Shown: positions 1 to 9,880, counted from the first letter of the stretch. The stretch is 64,000 nucleotides of DNA from Actinomadura pelletieri DSM 43383 (GCF_003634705.1 NZ_RBWU01000006.1:434001-498000); one strand, 5' to 3'. Numbers and translations: made by a program. The notes: generated from the letters alone by a model not told the origin.

Positions 1-2
1 AG

Positions 3-746
3 AGGTTCGCCGCCGGACGGGTCTTCCTGGCAGGGGACGCGGCACACCTCTACGCCCCCTTCGGCGCCCGCGGCCTGAACTCGGGCGTTCAGGACGCAGA
101 GAACCTCGCCTGGAAACTCGCGTTCGTCCGGCACGGCTGGGCCCCGGAGGACATTCTCACCACTTACCACACCGAACGCTGGGCCGCGGCAGGGGAGAAC
201 CTCCGCGTGACCACCCAGACCATGGAATTCCTCGTCCCGCACACAGAGGAACAACGCAAGCGACGGGTCGAGGCACTGGAGCGCGCCCTCACCGACCCCG
301 ACGCACGAGCACTCATCGACTCCGGAAAGCTCGCCGAACCGTACTGGTACCCGGACTCGCCATTGACGACGCCTTCACTCCCGACCAGCGAATTCCCGCA
401 CGAGCCGGGAGCCGTCCGTCCACCGCTTTCCGGCGTCCTGTGCCCGGACGGCCCCTGCGCCGTCGACGGCCAACCCACCCGGCTGCGCCGCCTCTTCGGC
501 ACCGGCTTCGTCGTCCTGACCGGAAGCTCCGGCCACGACAGGGAAATCGCCGAGCTTTCAGCGCAGATCCCCGTGGCGGTGCACCCCCTACCGGAGATCG
601 ACACCGACGATGTGCTCCGCCCGGCGCTGCGAGCCGGCGCGAACACCGTCCACATCATCCGTCCAGACGGCCACCTCGCAGCCGTCCTCCCCGACTACCG
701 CCCCGATGACTTCAAGCGAGCCCTGCACCGGGCCTGCGGTCACTAG
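3..746 (+). CDS. FAD-dependent aromatic monooxygenase, 3' part only
   Basis: The reading frame is open from the first complete codon of the window and ends with TAG at 744-746, so only the last 247 residues are present. Near the N-terminal edge the frame reads GRVFLAGDAAHLYAPFGARG, which is the GD motif of class A flavoprotein monooxygenases (PheA/TfdB/MhpA family) that contacts the FAD ribityl chain. The final ~100 residues look like the thioredoxin-like C-terminal domain of these hydroxylases. Enzymes of this family hydroxylate phenols, polyketide aromatics or similar rings with NAD(P)H and O2. The substrate cannot be told because the substrate-binding part is outside the window. An internal GTG at 207 would give a shorter frame, but the conserved motif upstream shows that it is not the start. 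Confidence 0.85.
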   Translation, partial: RFAAGRVFLAGDAAHLYAPFGARGLNSGVQDAENLAWKLAFVRHGWAPEDILTTYHTERWAAAGENLRVTTQTMEFLVPHTEEQRKRRVEALERALTDPDARALIDSGKLAEPYWYPDSPLTTPSLPTSEFPHEPGAVRPPLSGVLCPDGPCAVDGQPTRLRRLFGTGFVVLTGSSGHDREIAELSAQIPVAVHPLPEIDTDDVLRPALRAGANTVHIIRPDGHLAAVLPDYRPDDFKRALHRACGH

Positions 747-860
747 ACGACCGGGCGCTTCTCTCGGCCTACCGGTTCTCCGGCGCGGGGCGTGTGTTGA
801 ACGGCCAGACGAGGCGGGACGGCGGCGTCACGGGAGGTGGAAGGCCTCTGGCGGCAGTAG

Positions 861-1061
861 CGCGACCGCGCCGATCGAATCTGGTCCGAATACCAGGTTC
901 ACGACGCACTCGTCAGCATCCAAGCCTTCGAACGAGCGCAGCAACTCCGGCAATCACAAGCCCGTGGCAGTCACACCAAGAGTTTCCAACCCATGCCGGC
1001 AGGGGCAGGAGGGGAGTGGTCAACTCCCGCAGGGCTGGCCAGCGAAGCCCAGAAGAGCTAA
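861..1061 (+). pseudogene. Possible remnant of a serine recombinase C-terminal region
   Basis: Between the monooxygenase and tRNA-Lys there is no intact gene. One frame, opened by a TAG at 858-860 and closed by TAA at 1059-1061, has no start codon but contains VHDALVSIQAFERAQQLRQ. This resembles the 'HPALVS..DFE.AQ..R' segment that follows the recombinase domain of large serine recombinases. The proximity of a tRNA, a common integration target, fits a decayed integrase. The match is short and judged by eye; chance coding in GC-rich DNA is possible. The rest of 747-1175 shows nothing I can name. Confidence 0.3.
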
Positions 1062-1175
1062 TCCGTCCCGAGCCCGGAGCGAGCCGCCGAGCAGGCCTCG
1101 AACAACCGCAGGGACGAAGTGGGCACGCCGGGCGCCTGACAACCGGGCATCTTTGCTGTTCGCCCTGGTCACAGC

Positions 1176-1251
1176 TGGTGGGTCGCGTGGGACTCGAACC
1201 CACAACCTACGGATTAAAAGTCCGGAGCTCTGCCAATTGAGCTAGCGACCC
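1176..1251 (-). tRNA. tRNA-Lys (anticodon TTT)
   Basis: Read on the minus strand, the acceptor arm GGGTCGC (1251-1245) pairs with GCGACCC (1186-1180), followed by discriminator A and an encoded CCA (1179-1176). The anticodon loop reads CTTTTAA, giving anticodon TTT for lysine. The T-arm GTGGGTTCGAGTCCCAC and the D-arm AGCTCAATTGGCAGAGC are canonical. The gene is 73 nt without CCA. Confidence 0.97.
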
Positions 1252-1294
1252 GTCAGGCAAGGGTACCGAGATCGGGGAGGGGTTTGCGACGGGG

Positions 1295-2569
<1,275 letters not shown>

Positions 2570-2578
2570 GTCCTCAGC

Positions 2579-2989
2579 GTGCATCATGTGACGGTGAAGC
2601 CCGAAGAGATCCTGCGCGACAATTTCGCGCCGTGGGTGCTGGAACTGGGATTGGTCGTCGAGGACGTGGGGGACGACGGCGCGGTCGTACTGCGGTTGCC
2701 GTGGTCGGACCGGTTGGCGCGGGAGGGTGGCGCGCTGTCCGGGCAGGCGTTGATGGCGGCGGCGGACACGGCGGTGGTGATCGCCGTGTCGGTGGCCAAG
2801 GGCGGCTTCGTGCCCATGACGACCGTGCAGCTCAGCACGTCGTTCCAGCGGCCCGTGACGGGACGGGACGTGCTGGTGGGCGTCCATCTGTCGAAACTGG
2901 GACGAACGCTGGCGTTCGCGGAGATCGACATGACGGTCGACGGAACGACCGTCGCACACGCCAGTGCCGTCTATGCGATCTTGGAGTGA
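2579..2989 (+). CDS. PaaI-type hotdog-fold thioesterase
   Basis: The 136-residue protein has the hotdog thioesterase pattern: GALSGQALMAAADTAVVIA in the central helix, then a beta-rich half with TTVQLSTSFQRPV and ending SAVYAILE. Relatives (PaaI, 4HBT superfamily) hydrolyse acyl-CoA or aryl-CoA thioesters in the cytoplasm. The start is GTG 2579 or GTG 2588; neither has a clear ribosome-binding site. It is divergent from the P450 with only about 9 bp between start codons, and it is followed after 1 bp by the dienelactone hydrolase gene, so the two form an operon. Confidence 0.8.
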   Translation: MHHVTVKPEEILRDNFAPWVLELGLVVEDVGDDGAVVLRLPWSDRLAREGGALSGQALMAAADTAVVIAVSVAKGGFVPMTTVQLSTSFQRPVTGRDVLVGVHLSKLGRTLAFAEIDMTVDGTTVAHASAVYAILE

Positions 2990-2990
2990 T

Positions 2991-3668
2991 ATGTCGCGCG
3001 TTGAGAAGGTCATCGTTCCGGACGGCGAGTTCAACCTGCACGTATGGGGCGACCGAGGACCCGGCATCCTGCTCGTCCAGGAGATCTTCGGGGTCGGTGA
3101 GTACATGGAGGCGGTCGCCGAGGATCTGGTGGCACTCGGATACGTCGTGGCCGCACCCGACATGTTCTGGCGAATCCAGCCGAACTGGACGATCCCGCAC
3201 AGCGAGGAGGCGATCCCCAAGGGGGTTTCCATGGCCTCGCGATTCGACTGGGAGAGAGGCGTCGAGGACGCCGCAGCGGCGCTGGCCGTCCTGAAGACGC
3301 TGCCGGGCGTGGGCAAGGTCGGTGTTCTGGGTTTCTGTTTCGGTGGAACCCTCGCCTATCTGCTGGCCGCCAATGCCGAAGTAGATTCGCTCGTTTCGTT
3401 CTACGGATCCGGTGTGCCGGACGCCCTGAATTTGATCGATTCCATTCAGGCTCCCGCGCAGTTCCACTTCGGTGGGAACGACCCGTACATCCCTCGTGAG
3501 GACGTCGCCAAAGTGGAACGTGCCATACGGGACGGCATGGAGATCCACGTCCACGAGGACGGCGGCCACGCCTTCCACAACCGCAAGGCACCCATGTTCT
3601 ACCAGCCGGCACCGGCCGAACGCGCATGGCGACTAACCGAACAATTCCTCACCCGAACCCTCTCCTAG
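2991..3668 (+). CDS. Dienelactone hydrolase family protein
   Basis: A 225-residue alpha/beta hydrolase with the dienelactone hydrolase triad visible: Cys116 in GFCFGG, Asp164 in GGNDPYIP, and His193 in GGHAFHN, plus the conserved Glu31 (VQEIFG) that orders the nucleophile. Family members open dienelactones in chloroaromatic breakdown, or act as broad esterases. The start ATG 2991 lies 1 bp after the thioesterase stop, so they are co-transcribed. The terminal ~95 bp of the gene is duplicated downstream (see the repeat at 3571-3925), but the gene itself is intact and of usual length. Confidence 0.88.
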   Translation: MSRVEKVIVPDGEFNLHVWGDRGPGILLVQEIFGVGEYMEAVAEDLVALGYVVAAPDMFWRIQPNWTIPHSEEAIPKGVSMASRFDWERGVEDAAAALAVLKTLPGVGKVGVLGFCFGGTLAYLLAANAEVDSLVSFYGSGVPDALNLIDSIQAPAQFHFGGNDPYIPREDVAKVERAIRDGMEIHVHEDGGHAFHNRKAPMFYQPAPAERAWRLTEQFLTRTLS

Positions 3669-3925
3669 ATCTCAGGGCGGAGCGCCATGGGGTGCACGTC
3701 TGAGAGGTGGTGCGTGCCTTCCACAACCGCAAGGCACCCATGCTTTACCAGCTGGCACCGGCCGAACGCGCATGGCGACTAACCGAACAATTCCTCACCC
3801 GAACCCTCTGCTAGATTTCAGGGCGGAGCGCCATGGGGGTGCACGTCTGAGAGGTGGTGCGTGCCTTCCATAGGCGCAGGGTGCCGACGTTCTACCGTCC
3901 GGGAACCGGTGGAGTTTGTGGCGGC
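3571..3925 (+). repeat. 146/147-bp tandem duplication of the dienelactone hydrolase 3' end
   Basis: The block starting CCTTCCACAACCGCAAGG at 3571 is the gene end. It reappears at 3717 (period 146) with only a few substitutions and its own stop codon. A third, strongly diverged copy starts at 3864 (period 147) and fades out after about 60 bp. Each unit holds ~98 bp of gene end plus ~48 bp of downstream sequence (AGGGCGGAGCGCCATGG...). The second and third copies have no start codon. The rest of the gap to 4033 shows no gene. Confidence 0.9.
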
Positions 3926-4033
3926 TCGCAGGCGATGGTTCGCAAGGACGCTGCTTTGAGTTTCGGGGTGTGGTGGTTTGGGGTGCTTTGTTGGCGGCGG
4001 GGCGTTCATGTTCTGGGGGCAGTGGTTGGTGTT

Positions 4034-6823
4034 TTAGTGGATGATTTCTTTTCTGGGCTCCGTCGTTGGGTGCAAGGTTAGGCGGGAGAGTTCCTTGCGG
4101 GATGAGATGCCTAGCTTTGGATAGGCCTTGTAGAGGTGGTATTCGACCGTGCGTGGGCTGAGGAAGAGTTGCGCGGCTATGTCGCGGCTGCTTGTTCCCG
4201 TGGCTGCCAAGCGGACGACCTGGAGTTCCTGCGGCGTGAGGCGGTCCAGAAGGTCGGGGGCGGTCGGTGTCGAGCCTCCGGATTCGCCGGTGGCGCGCAG
4301 TTCGGCGCGTGCGCGGTCCAGCCAGGGGGTGGCGCGGAGGCGTTCGAAGATTTCGATGGCCGTGCGGAGCGGGACACGCGCGGCGGCGCGGCGGCGGGCG
4401 CGCCGTAGCCATTCGCCGTAGAGGAGCAGGGTGCGGGCCCGCTCGAACGGTCGTGTCGCCTGCTCGTGTAGCCGAAGCGCTTGTTGGTACGGCTTCTCGC
4501 TGTCGGTCAGCAGGCCCTCGCAGCGTAGGGACACCGCGAGGGCCCACGGCTGCTCCCCCGCCTCGGCCCAGACCTGGAATCGTTCGAAAGCGGCCTTCGC
4601 GCGGGCGGGGTGGCCCGCGCGTACGGCCGCCTCGACCTGGTCGGCGGCGGACGGTGGGGCGTGGCCCGCGAGTTCCTCGTAGCGGCGCAGCGCGTCGTCG
4701 CAGCGGCCGAGTCCGAGGTCGAGGAGGGCCAGTGCGCTGTCGCCGAGGCCGGCGTGCGGCGGGGGGATCTCGGCGACCAGTTCGCGGAGCCGGGTCTCGT
4801 CGCCCTCGATCGCCGCGATCCGTGCCAGGACGGCGCCGAGGCGTCCTTCGCGGTGGGGGCGGCCGGTGTCGCGGGCGAGCGCGATCGCCTCGGCGACGGT
4901 GGCCTCCGCGTCCGCGTGCAGGCCGACCGCGATCTGCGCCTGGGCCAGCGTCTGCAGGATGTTCGGCAGCGCCCCGATCAGGCCGTGCCGGCGGCAGTGC
5001 GCGACCTCGGCGCCCGCCAGTTCCAGCGCGGCCTCGTCCGCCCCGACGATCAGCGCGAACTGCGCGCTGCGTACGCGTTCGGCGCTGTCCGCGGCGGGCT
5101 CCTCATTGGTGCCGGTCGGATGCGCGGTTCCGTTGGCGCCGCGCACCCGAAGCGCGCTCGACACCGCGGCGGCGGACGTTCGCGAGTAGTCGCCCGTCGC
5201 GGGTGAGGCCTGCGTGCTGCGCGGGTGTGCGGCTCCGTTACGTCCGCGTGCTTCCTCGACGAGGTCGGTGAGCAGCGGGACGCCTTGTGCGTGGTCGCCG
5301 CGGGCCAGCAGGGCGAGGGCCTGGACCGTGCGGTCGCCGGGGAGTAGTTCGGCGGCGCGCAGCACGGCCGTCGGCTCGCCGGACGCCCACCCGCACAGGG
5401 CACCGGCCCGCAGCATGGCGGCGTGTTCGCCGGGTGCCGCGTCGGCGGCGTGGTCGACCAGCATGCGGGCCGCCGCGCGGGGGTCGCCTCGTTCGTACTC
5501 CACCGTGGCGTGGACGCGGGCGAGCCGGGCACGCTCGGCGGGGTCGCGGGTGAGTCCGTCGGCCTGGACGGCGAGGTCCGCCGCCTCGTCGAGCCGTCCC
5601 GCCTGGAGCGTCAGGGACGCGGCGGCGCCGAGGCGCGCGGCGCGGGCGTGGGCGGACGGCGTCAGGTCGGCCGCCTGCCGGTAGAGCGTCGCCGCCGTCG
5701 CGTAGCCCATGCGGTCGACGGCGCGCCGCGCCGCGCTCTGGACATCGGCGGCGACGTCCTCGTCCGGTGCCATGGCCGCCGACGCGCGGTGCCGCGCACG
5801 GCAGTCCTCGTCGTCGGCGGACTCGGCGAGCGCCCGATGGACGGCGACGCGCTGTGCCGCGACCGCGCCGTGGTACGAAGCGGTCCCGATCAGGGGGTGG
5901 CGGAACTCGATGCTGCGCCCGTTGACCGACACCAGCCCGGCGCGTTCGGCCGCCTCCAGGTCGGCGAGGCCCACGCCGAGAAGCCCCCCGGCCCTCAGCT
6001 GGGACGGCATGTGCCCGCGCCCCTCGGCCGCCGCGATGAGCAGCATCTGCCGGGTGCCGGACGGTAGCCGGCCGATCTGGTCACGGAACGAGGCGAGCAC
6101 GCGGTCGGCGACGGGCAGCGGGTTGGGACCGTCCGATGGCCGGGCCCCGGACGCGCCCAGCTCCTGGAGCGCGAGGGGGTTTCCGGACGCCTCCCGGAGA
6201 ACCCGGGCGCGGACCGTGGGCGACAGGCCGCGTGCCGCGAGGAGCCGTTCGGCGTCGCGGCGTTCGAGCCGTTCGAGGCGCAGCTCGGGCAGGCCCGTCC
6301 CGGTGAAGGCGTCGTCGCGGGTCGCGAACAACATCACCACGCCCTCGGCCGCGAGCCGCCGCGCCGCGAACAGCAGCGTCTCGGCGGTCGGGGTGTCGAG
6401 CCACTGGGCGTCGTCCACGACGCAGAGGAGGGGGCCGCCTTCGTCGGCGAGGTCGGCGAGCAGGGTGAGGACCGCGAGCCCGGTGGTGAACCTGTCCCGG
6501 CCGGGTGCGGCGTCCGGGCCGCCGAGCGCGGAGCGCAGGGCGGCGGCCTGGGGGGCGGGAAGCGTGTCCAGGCGCTCACGGACGGGCCACAGCAACTGGG
6601 TGAGACCGGCGAACGCGATACCGGACTCCGCGTCGACCCCGGTGACCCGCAGGACATGCGGGACGCCGTCCGTGGGGAGGAGCCGGGCCGCCTCGGCGAG
6701 GAGCGCCGACTTGCCGATGCCGGCCTCCCCGCGGAGCACGAGCGCTCCGCTACGGCGATGATCGCGTGCCTCGGTAAGAAGCCCGGCGATACGTGCCTGT
6801 TCGTTGTTCCGCCCGTAGAGCAC
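4034..6823 (-). CDS. LAL-type LuxR family transcriptional regulator with AAA ATPase domain
   Basis: This 929-residue protein has the layout of large ATP-binding LuxR (LAL/MalT-like STAND) activators. The N-terminal Walker A is GEAGIGKSA at about residues 32-40, and Walker B is LLCVVDDAQWLD. A long alpha-helical repeat region follows, then a C-terminal LuxR HTH (LTPQELQVVRLAATG... RTVEYHLYKAYPKLGI). Such proteins bind ATP and an inducer, oligomerise, and activate operons, often for carbon use or secondary metabolism. The start is GTG 6823. Around 5090-5260 there is a low-complexity stretch with two related segments (NGAAHP and NGTAHP) that looks like a small internal expansion. It is divergent from the Old Yellow Enzyme gene, a plausible target. 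Confidence 0.9.
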   Translation of the reverse strand: MLYGRNNEQARIAGLLTEARDHRRSGALVLRGEAGIGKSALLAEAARLLPTDGVPHVLRVTGVDAESGIAFAGLTQLLWPVRERLDTLPAPQAAALRSALGGPDAAPGRDRFTTGLAVLTLLADLADEGGPLLCVVDDAQWLDTPTAETLLFAARRLAAEGVVMLFATRDDAFTGTGLPELRLERLERRDAERLLAARGLSPTVRARVLREASGNPLALQELGASGARPSDGPNPLPVADRVLASFRDQIGRLPSGTRQMLLIAAAEGRGHMPSQLRAGGLLGVGLADLEAAERAGLVSVNGRSIEFRHPLIGTASYHGAVAAQRVAVHRALAESADDEDCRARHRASAAMAPDEDVAADVQSAARRAVDRMGYATAATLYRQAADLTPSAHARAARLGAAASLTLQAGRLDEAADLAVQADGLTRDPAERARLARVHATVEYERGDPRAAARMLVDHAADAAPGEHAAMLRAGALCGWASGEPTAVLRAAELLPGDRTVQALALLARGDHAQGVPLLTDLVEEARGRNGAAHPRSTQASPATGDYSRTSAAAVSSALRVRGANGTAHPTGTNEEPAADSAERVRSAQFALIVGADEAALELAGAEVAHCRRHGLIGALPNILQTLAQAQIAVGLHADAEATVAEAIALARDTGRPHREGRLGAVLARIAAIEGDETRLRELVAEIPPPHAGLGDSALALLDLGLGRCDDALRRYEELAGHAPPSAADQVEAAVRAGHPARAKAAFERFQVWAEAGEQPWALAVSLRCEGLLTDSEKPYQQALRLHEQATRPFERARTLLLYGEWLRRARRRAAARVPLRTAIEIFERLRATPWLDRARAELRATGESGGSTPTAPDLLDRLTPQELQVVRLAATGTSSRDIAAQLFLSPRTVEYHLYKAYPKLGISSRKELSRLTLHPTTEPRKEIIH

Positions 6824-6924
6824 GCATCCAAACTACGGGGCCGAACTACCGAATCCATACGGATTCGCCCCGTGCATGGCGGCTCATACGTTCCTGAGCG
6901 AAGAGAAATCGCTAGGAGGAAGCC

Positions 6925-7998
6925 ATGCAGGAACTGTTCGGACCCTTGTCCGTGGGAAAGCTGGAACTGCCGAATCGGCTGGTGATGGCGCCCATGACTC
7001 GCAGTCGCGCGGGCGAGGACGGCACGGTGACCGAGTTGACCGCCGAGTACTACCGGCAGCGAGCGAGCGCCGGGTTGATCATCACTGAGGGCACCCAGCC
7101 GAGCGTTCGGGGCCAGGGGTACATCTCGACGCCGGGATTGCACTCGGACGAGCAGGTGAAGGCGTGGCGCGGGGTGACCGACGCCGTGCACGCCGCGGGC
7201 GGACGCATCTTCGTCCAGCTGATGCACGCCGGACGGGTCGGCCACCCCGTGCTGTACCCGGACGGGGGGCTGCCGGTCGCGCCGTCTCCCATCGCGTCCG
7301 GTGAGCGGCTGTACACCCCGGACGGGTTGCTCGACCACCCCGTCCCCCGCGAGATGACCCTGGACGACATCGCGCAGGCCGTCGAAGAGTTCGTCGCGTC
7401 CGCGCGCAACGCCGTCGAGGCGGGGTTCGACGGCGTGGAACTGCACGGCGCCAACGGCTACCTGATCCAGCAGTTCCTCGCCGACGGCAGCAACATCCGC
7501 ACCGACGCGTACGGCGGGACGGTCGCGAACCGCGTCCGGTTCGCCGTCGAGGTCGCCCGCGCCGTGTCCGAAGCGATCGGGGCCGACCGCGTCGGCTTCC
7601 GTGTGTCTCCCGGTAACACCGCGAACGGCATCAGTGAGAGCGACACACCCGAGCTGTACTCGGCGCTGGTGGCATCCCTCGCCCCGCTCGGACTCGCCTA
7701 TCTGCACGTGATGGAGGTCGCCGGCCGGGACATCACGCGGCGTATCCGCGCCGAGTGGCCCGGCACGCTGATCCTGAACCCGCACCCGACCCCCGACTCG
7801 TACCCGGCGAAGCCGGAACACGGCGTCGAGGCCCTGCGCGATGGAGTCGCGGACGCCATCTCCCTCGCCGAGATGTGGCTGGCCAACCCGGACCTGCCCG
7901 CCCGCATCCGGGCCGGCGGTCCCTACAACGAGGCCCACCCCGCGACCTTCTACGGCGGCGACCACCGCGGCTACACGGACTACCCAACACTCGACTGA
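6925..7998 (+). CDS. Old Yellow Enzyme family alkene reductase (NemA/XenB-like)
   Basis: A 357-residue FMN-dependent (beta/alpha)8 barrel of usual family length. It opens with LFGPLSVGKLELPNRLVMAPMTRSR, which is the OYE signature. The substrate-anchoring His/Asn pair is in ELHGANGYLIQQF and is followed by NIRTDAYGG. The C-terminal phosphate-binding segment is near DAISLAEMWLANPDLPARI. The enzyme should reduce activated C=C bonds of enones or nitro compounds using NAD(P)H. The start ATG 6925 has a strong AGGAGG site 5-6 bp upstream. Divergence from the LAL regulator at 6823, with ~100 bp between, suggests local control by that regulator. Confidence 0.92.
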   Translation: MQELFGPLSVGKLELPNRLVMAPMTRSRAGEDGTVTELTAEYYRQRASAGLIITEGTQPSVRGQGYISTPGLHSDEQVKAWRGVTDAVHAAGGRIFVQLMHAGRVGHPVLYPDGGLPVAPSPIASGERLYTPDGLLDHPVPREMTLDDIAQAVEEFVASARNAVEAGFDGVELHGANGYLIQQFLADGSNIRTDAYGGTVANRVRFAVEVARAVSEAIGADRVGFRVSPGNTANGISESDTPELYSALVASLAPLGLAYLHVMEVAGRDITRRIRAEWPGTLILNPHPTPDSYPAKPEHGVEALRDGVADAISLAEMWLANPDLPARIRAGGPYNEAHPATFYGGDHRGYTDYPTLD

Positions 7999-8039
7999 CG
8001 ACCACGGCCGTCGCCGAGCTACGACCTGACCGGACGCTG

Positions 8040-8950
8040 AACACCCGGCGCCGAGCGAGAAAACCAACGCGGGACCTCGGCCGATCGCACCCCGAATCAG
8101 AGACCAGACCAGAGACACGGTCACAGTCCGGTCCACTGATGGGCACGAATGGTGCGGGGACGGGTGTGCCCGGACGGTAAAGGTCCCGTGCCGGGCGGAG
8201 GCAGCGGCGCGGGGTCGCGGTTGGATACATCTCGGACCAGAGACCGGGCCAAGGGCCTGGTCAGAGGCCGGGCCACAGTCGGGCGCAGCCCTGGTCGGGG
8301 ACCTGGTGAGAGAGCGGCCGGTGACCGGGCCGCTGGTGGGCGTGGACGGTGTCGCGTTGAGGTGTGGCCGGACCGTGAAGGTCCCGCGCTCTGCAGGAAA
8401 GCGGCGCGGGGGCTCCGCCGAAGGCGTCCCGAATCAGAGGTTAGGCCAGAGGCTCGGTCAGAGTCCGGGGCACAGTCTTGGTTCGGGGCGGGCTGGGGTT
8501 CGGGCCGTTGGTGGGTGTGGACGTGTCGGGTTGCGGTGTGTCCGGGGGTGGAGGTTCCGCGCCGAGTGGGGAGAGCGGCGCGGGGTCGCGGTTGGATGCA
8601 TCTCGGACCAGAGACCGGGTCAAGGGCCTGGTCTGAGGCCGGGCCACCGTCGGGCGCAGCCCTGGTCGGGGACCTGGTGAGAGAGCGGGCCGGTGACCGG
8701 GCCGTTGGTGGGTGTGGACGTGTCGGGTTGCGGTGTGTCCGGGGGGTGGAGGGCCCGCGCCGAGCGGGGTGAACGGCGCGGGGCCTCCGGCGAGTGCACC
8801 CCGGATGAGACAGCAGACTCACGGTCGGGTCGGTGGCTTGGGCTGGGGCCCGGTCGGAGATCTGGTCTCGGGTGGGATCCGGGGTGCGGTTTGGAGCGGA
8901 GTCCCGGTGTGAGACCGGGGGCCTGGTCAGAGGCCGGGGCGGACGCCGCC
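8040..8950. repeat. Compound intergenic tandem repeat (supra-period ~371 bp)
   Basis: This region is built from degenerate ~175-197-bp units. The marker G(C/T)TGGTGGG(C/T)GTGG occurs at about 8329, 8504 and 8701, with a weaker version near 8134. Two units combine into a higher-order repeat: the block beginning GCGGCGCGGGGTCGCGG at 8204 recurs at 8575 (371 bp apart) and stays nearly identical for about 140 bp. Partial copies flank both sides. The phrase CCTGGTCAGAGGCCGG of the repeat also forms the stop region of the NlpC/P60 gene at 8927. No promoter or RNA gene is recognised. Long open frames across it in several phases are a by-product of GC richness. Confidence 0.85.
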
Positions 8951-9463
8951 CTTGAAGTTGCGTTTGTAGTAGGAGGTCAGTTTGACCTTCTTCACTCGTT
9001 TGCCGCGGCCGGGGGCGTGGATCATGTAGCCGTTTCCGGCGTAGATGCCCATGTGGGTGCGGCCGCTGTAGAAGAAGAGGAGGTCGCCCTTGACGGCTCC
9101 CTTCCAGGAGACCTTCTTCTTGACCGAGCGGTAGATCTGCTGGGTCGTGCGTGGGAGCTTCACGCCGGCCTTGCGCCAGGCGCCACCGGCCAGGCCGGAG
9201 CAGTCCCATGTGTTGGGGCCGGTTCCGCCGTAGCGGTACGGGTCGCCGATCTGTTTGGCGGCGTAGTTCACGGCGTAGGCCGCGCGTTTCTTCTGCTTGG
9301 CCGCTCGTGCCGTGGAGGACTTGGTTGCCGCGGTGGGGGCGAGTTGTGCGGTCGCCTCCGCCGGGACGGCGGTGATGAGGGACGCGCCGAGCGCCGTCGT
9401 CGTGGTCAGGACCAGACCGCGGGTGATGATCCCGGGCTTCAGGCGGTATCGGGGGGTATGCAG
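8927..9463 (-). CDS. Secreted NlpC/P60 peptidoglycan endopeptidase
   Basis: The C-terminal ~110 residues are an NlpC/P60 domain: catalytic Cys in NTWDCSGLAGG (about residue 88), His in RTHMGIYAG, and a third polar residue in YMIHAPGRG. These cysteine peptidases cut the D-Glu-diaminopimelate bond in peptidoglycan stems. The first in-frame conventional start is GTG 9271, but it would remove the signal peptide. Upstream the frame stays open and encodes a classical signal sequence (basic start, GLVLTTTTALGASLITAVPAEATA). The only initiation site with a spaced GGAG is CTG at 9463, which I therefore propose, giving 178 residues. ATT 9466 is the other option. The stop lies in repeat-derived DNA. Confidence 0.8.
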   Translation of the reverse strand: MHTPRYRLKPGIITRGLVLTTTTALGASLITAVPAEATAQLAPTAATKSSTARAAKQKKRAAYAVNYAAKQIGDPYRYGGTGPNTWDCSGLAGGAWRKAGVKLPRTTQQIYRSVKKKVSWKGAVKGDLLFFYSGRTHMGIYAGNGYMIHAPGRGKRVKKVKLTSYYKRNFKGGVRPGL

Positions 9464-9481
9464 AATGACTCCAGATCTCGC

Positions 9482-9880
9482 GGGTGATGCCTACCGGGCA
9501 GCCGTCACCCACGGGACGTTCGTCAGGGGGTTCGGCCGCCGCGACCGGTCGGTGTCCAGGCGCGCTTGGGTAGGGCGCGGCTGGATCGGGGTCGCTTCCG
9601 GTTCCGTGCCTCTCGTCTGCACGGATTCGGCTTCCGACGGCGGCGTCTCGGGCGGCGTGGTCCGGGGGGACGACCGGTGTGGTCCGCGCGGGCCGTCTGA
9701 GGACGGCCCTGCACGCCGCGGCCGCGCGTCGGTATGCGTGTTCTGTTATCCGGGCGGCCAGTTGGACCGCTTGAACCGAGCAGGAACGTATGCACTCTCC
9801 GGCGAGCATGGCAAATCCCCCTGGCCGATTTCGTGTCGGCGGGCATCGCGAAGTCGGCGACCTTACCGCCTTGGCCTGCG
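9482..9880 (-). ncRNA. Candidate structured leader, possibly a degenerate c-di-AMP (ydaO/yuaA) riboswitch
   Basis: The NlpC/P60 gene has a long untranslated leader. On the minus strand it contains GGTCGCCGAC (9862-9853) and, near the gene, GACGGCTGCCCGGTAGGC (9506-9489). These resemble the 5' (GGUUGCCGAA) and 3' (GACAGCUAACCCGGUAGGC) conserved strands of the ydaO class, which in actinobacteria often precedes cell-wall hydrolase genes. Against this, the expected P1 pairing is poor beyond GCC/GGC, and the spacing is long. A local hairpin GGGTGA...TCACCC (9510-9482) and a perfect 8-bp hairpin at 9690-9709 are also present. The remaining gap to 10150 holds nothing else I recognise. Confidence 0.3.

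Noticed and set aside
8121..9809. 562-codon minus-strand frame spanning the repeats and the NlpC/P60 gene
   Set aside because: It runs out of frame with the clear NlpC/P60 domain, is low-complexity Arg/Pro/His-rich, and exists because stop codons are rare in GC-rich DNA.
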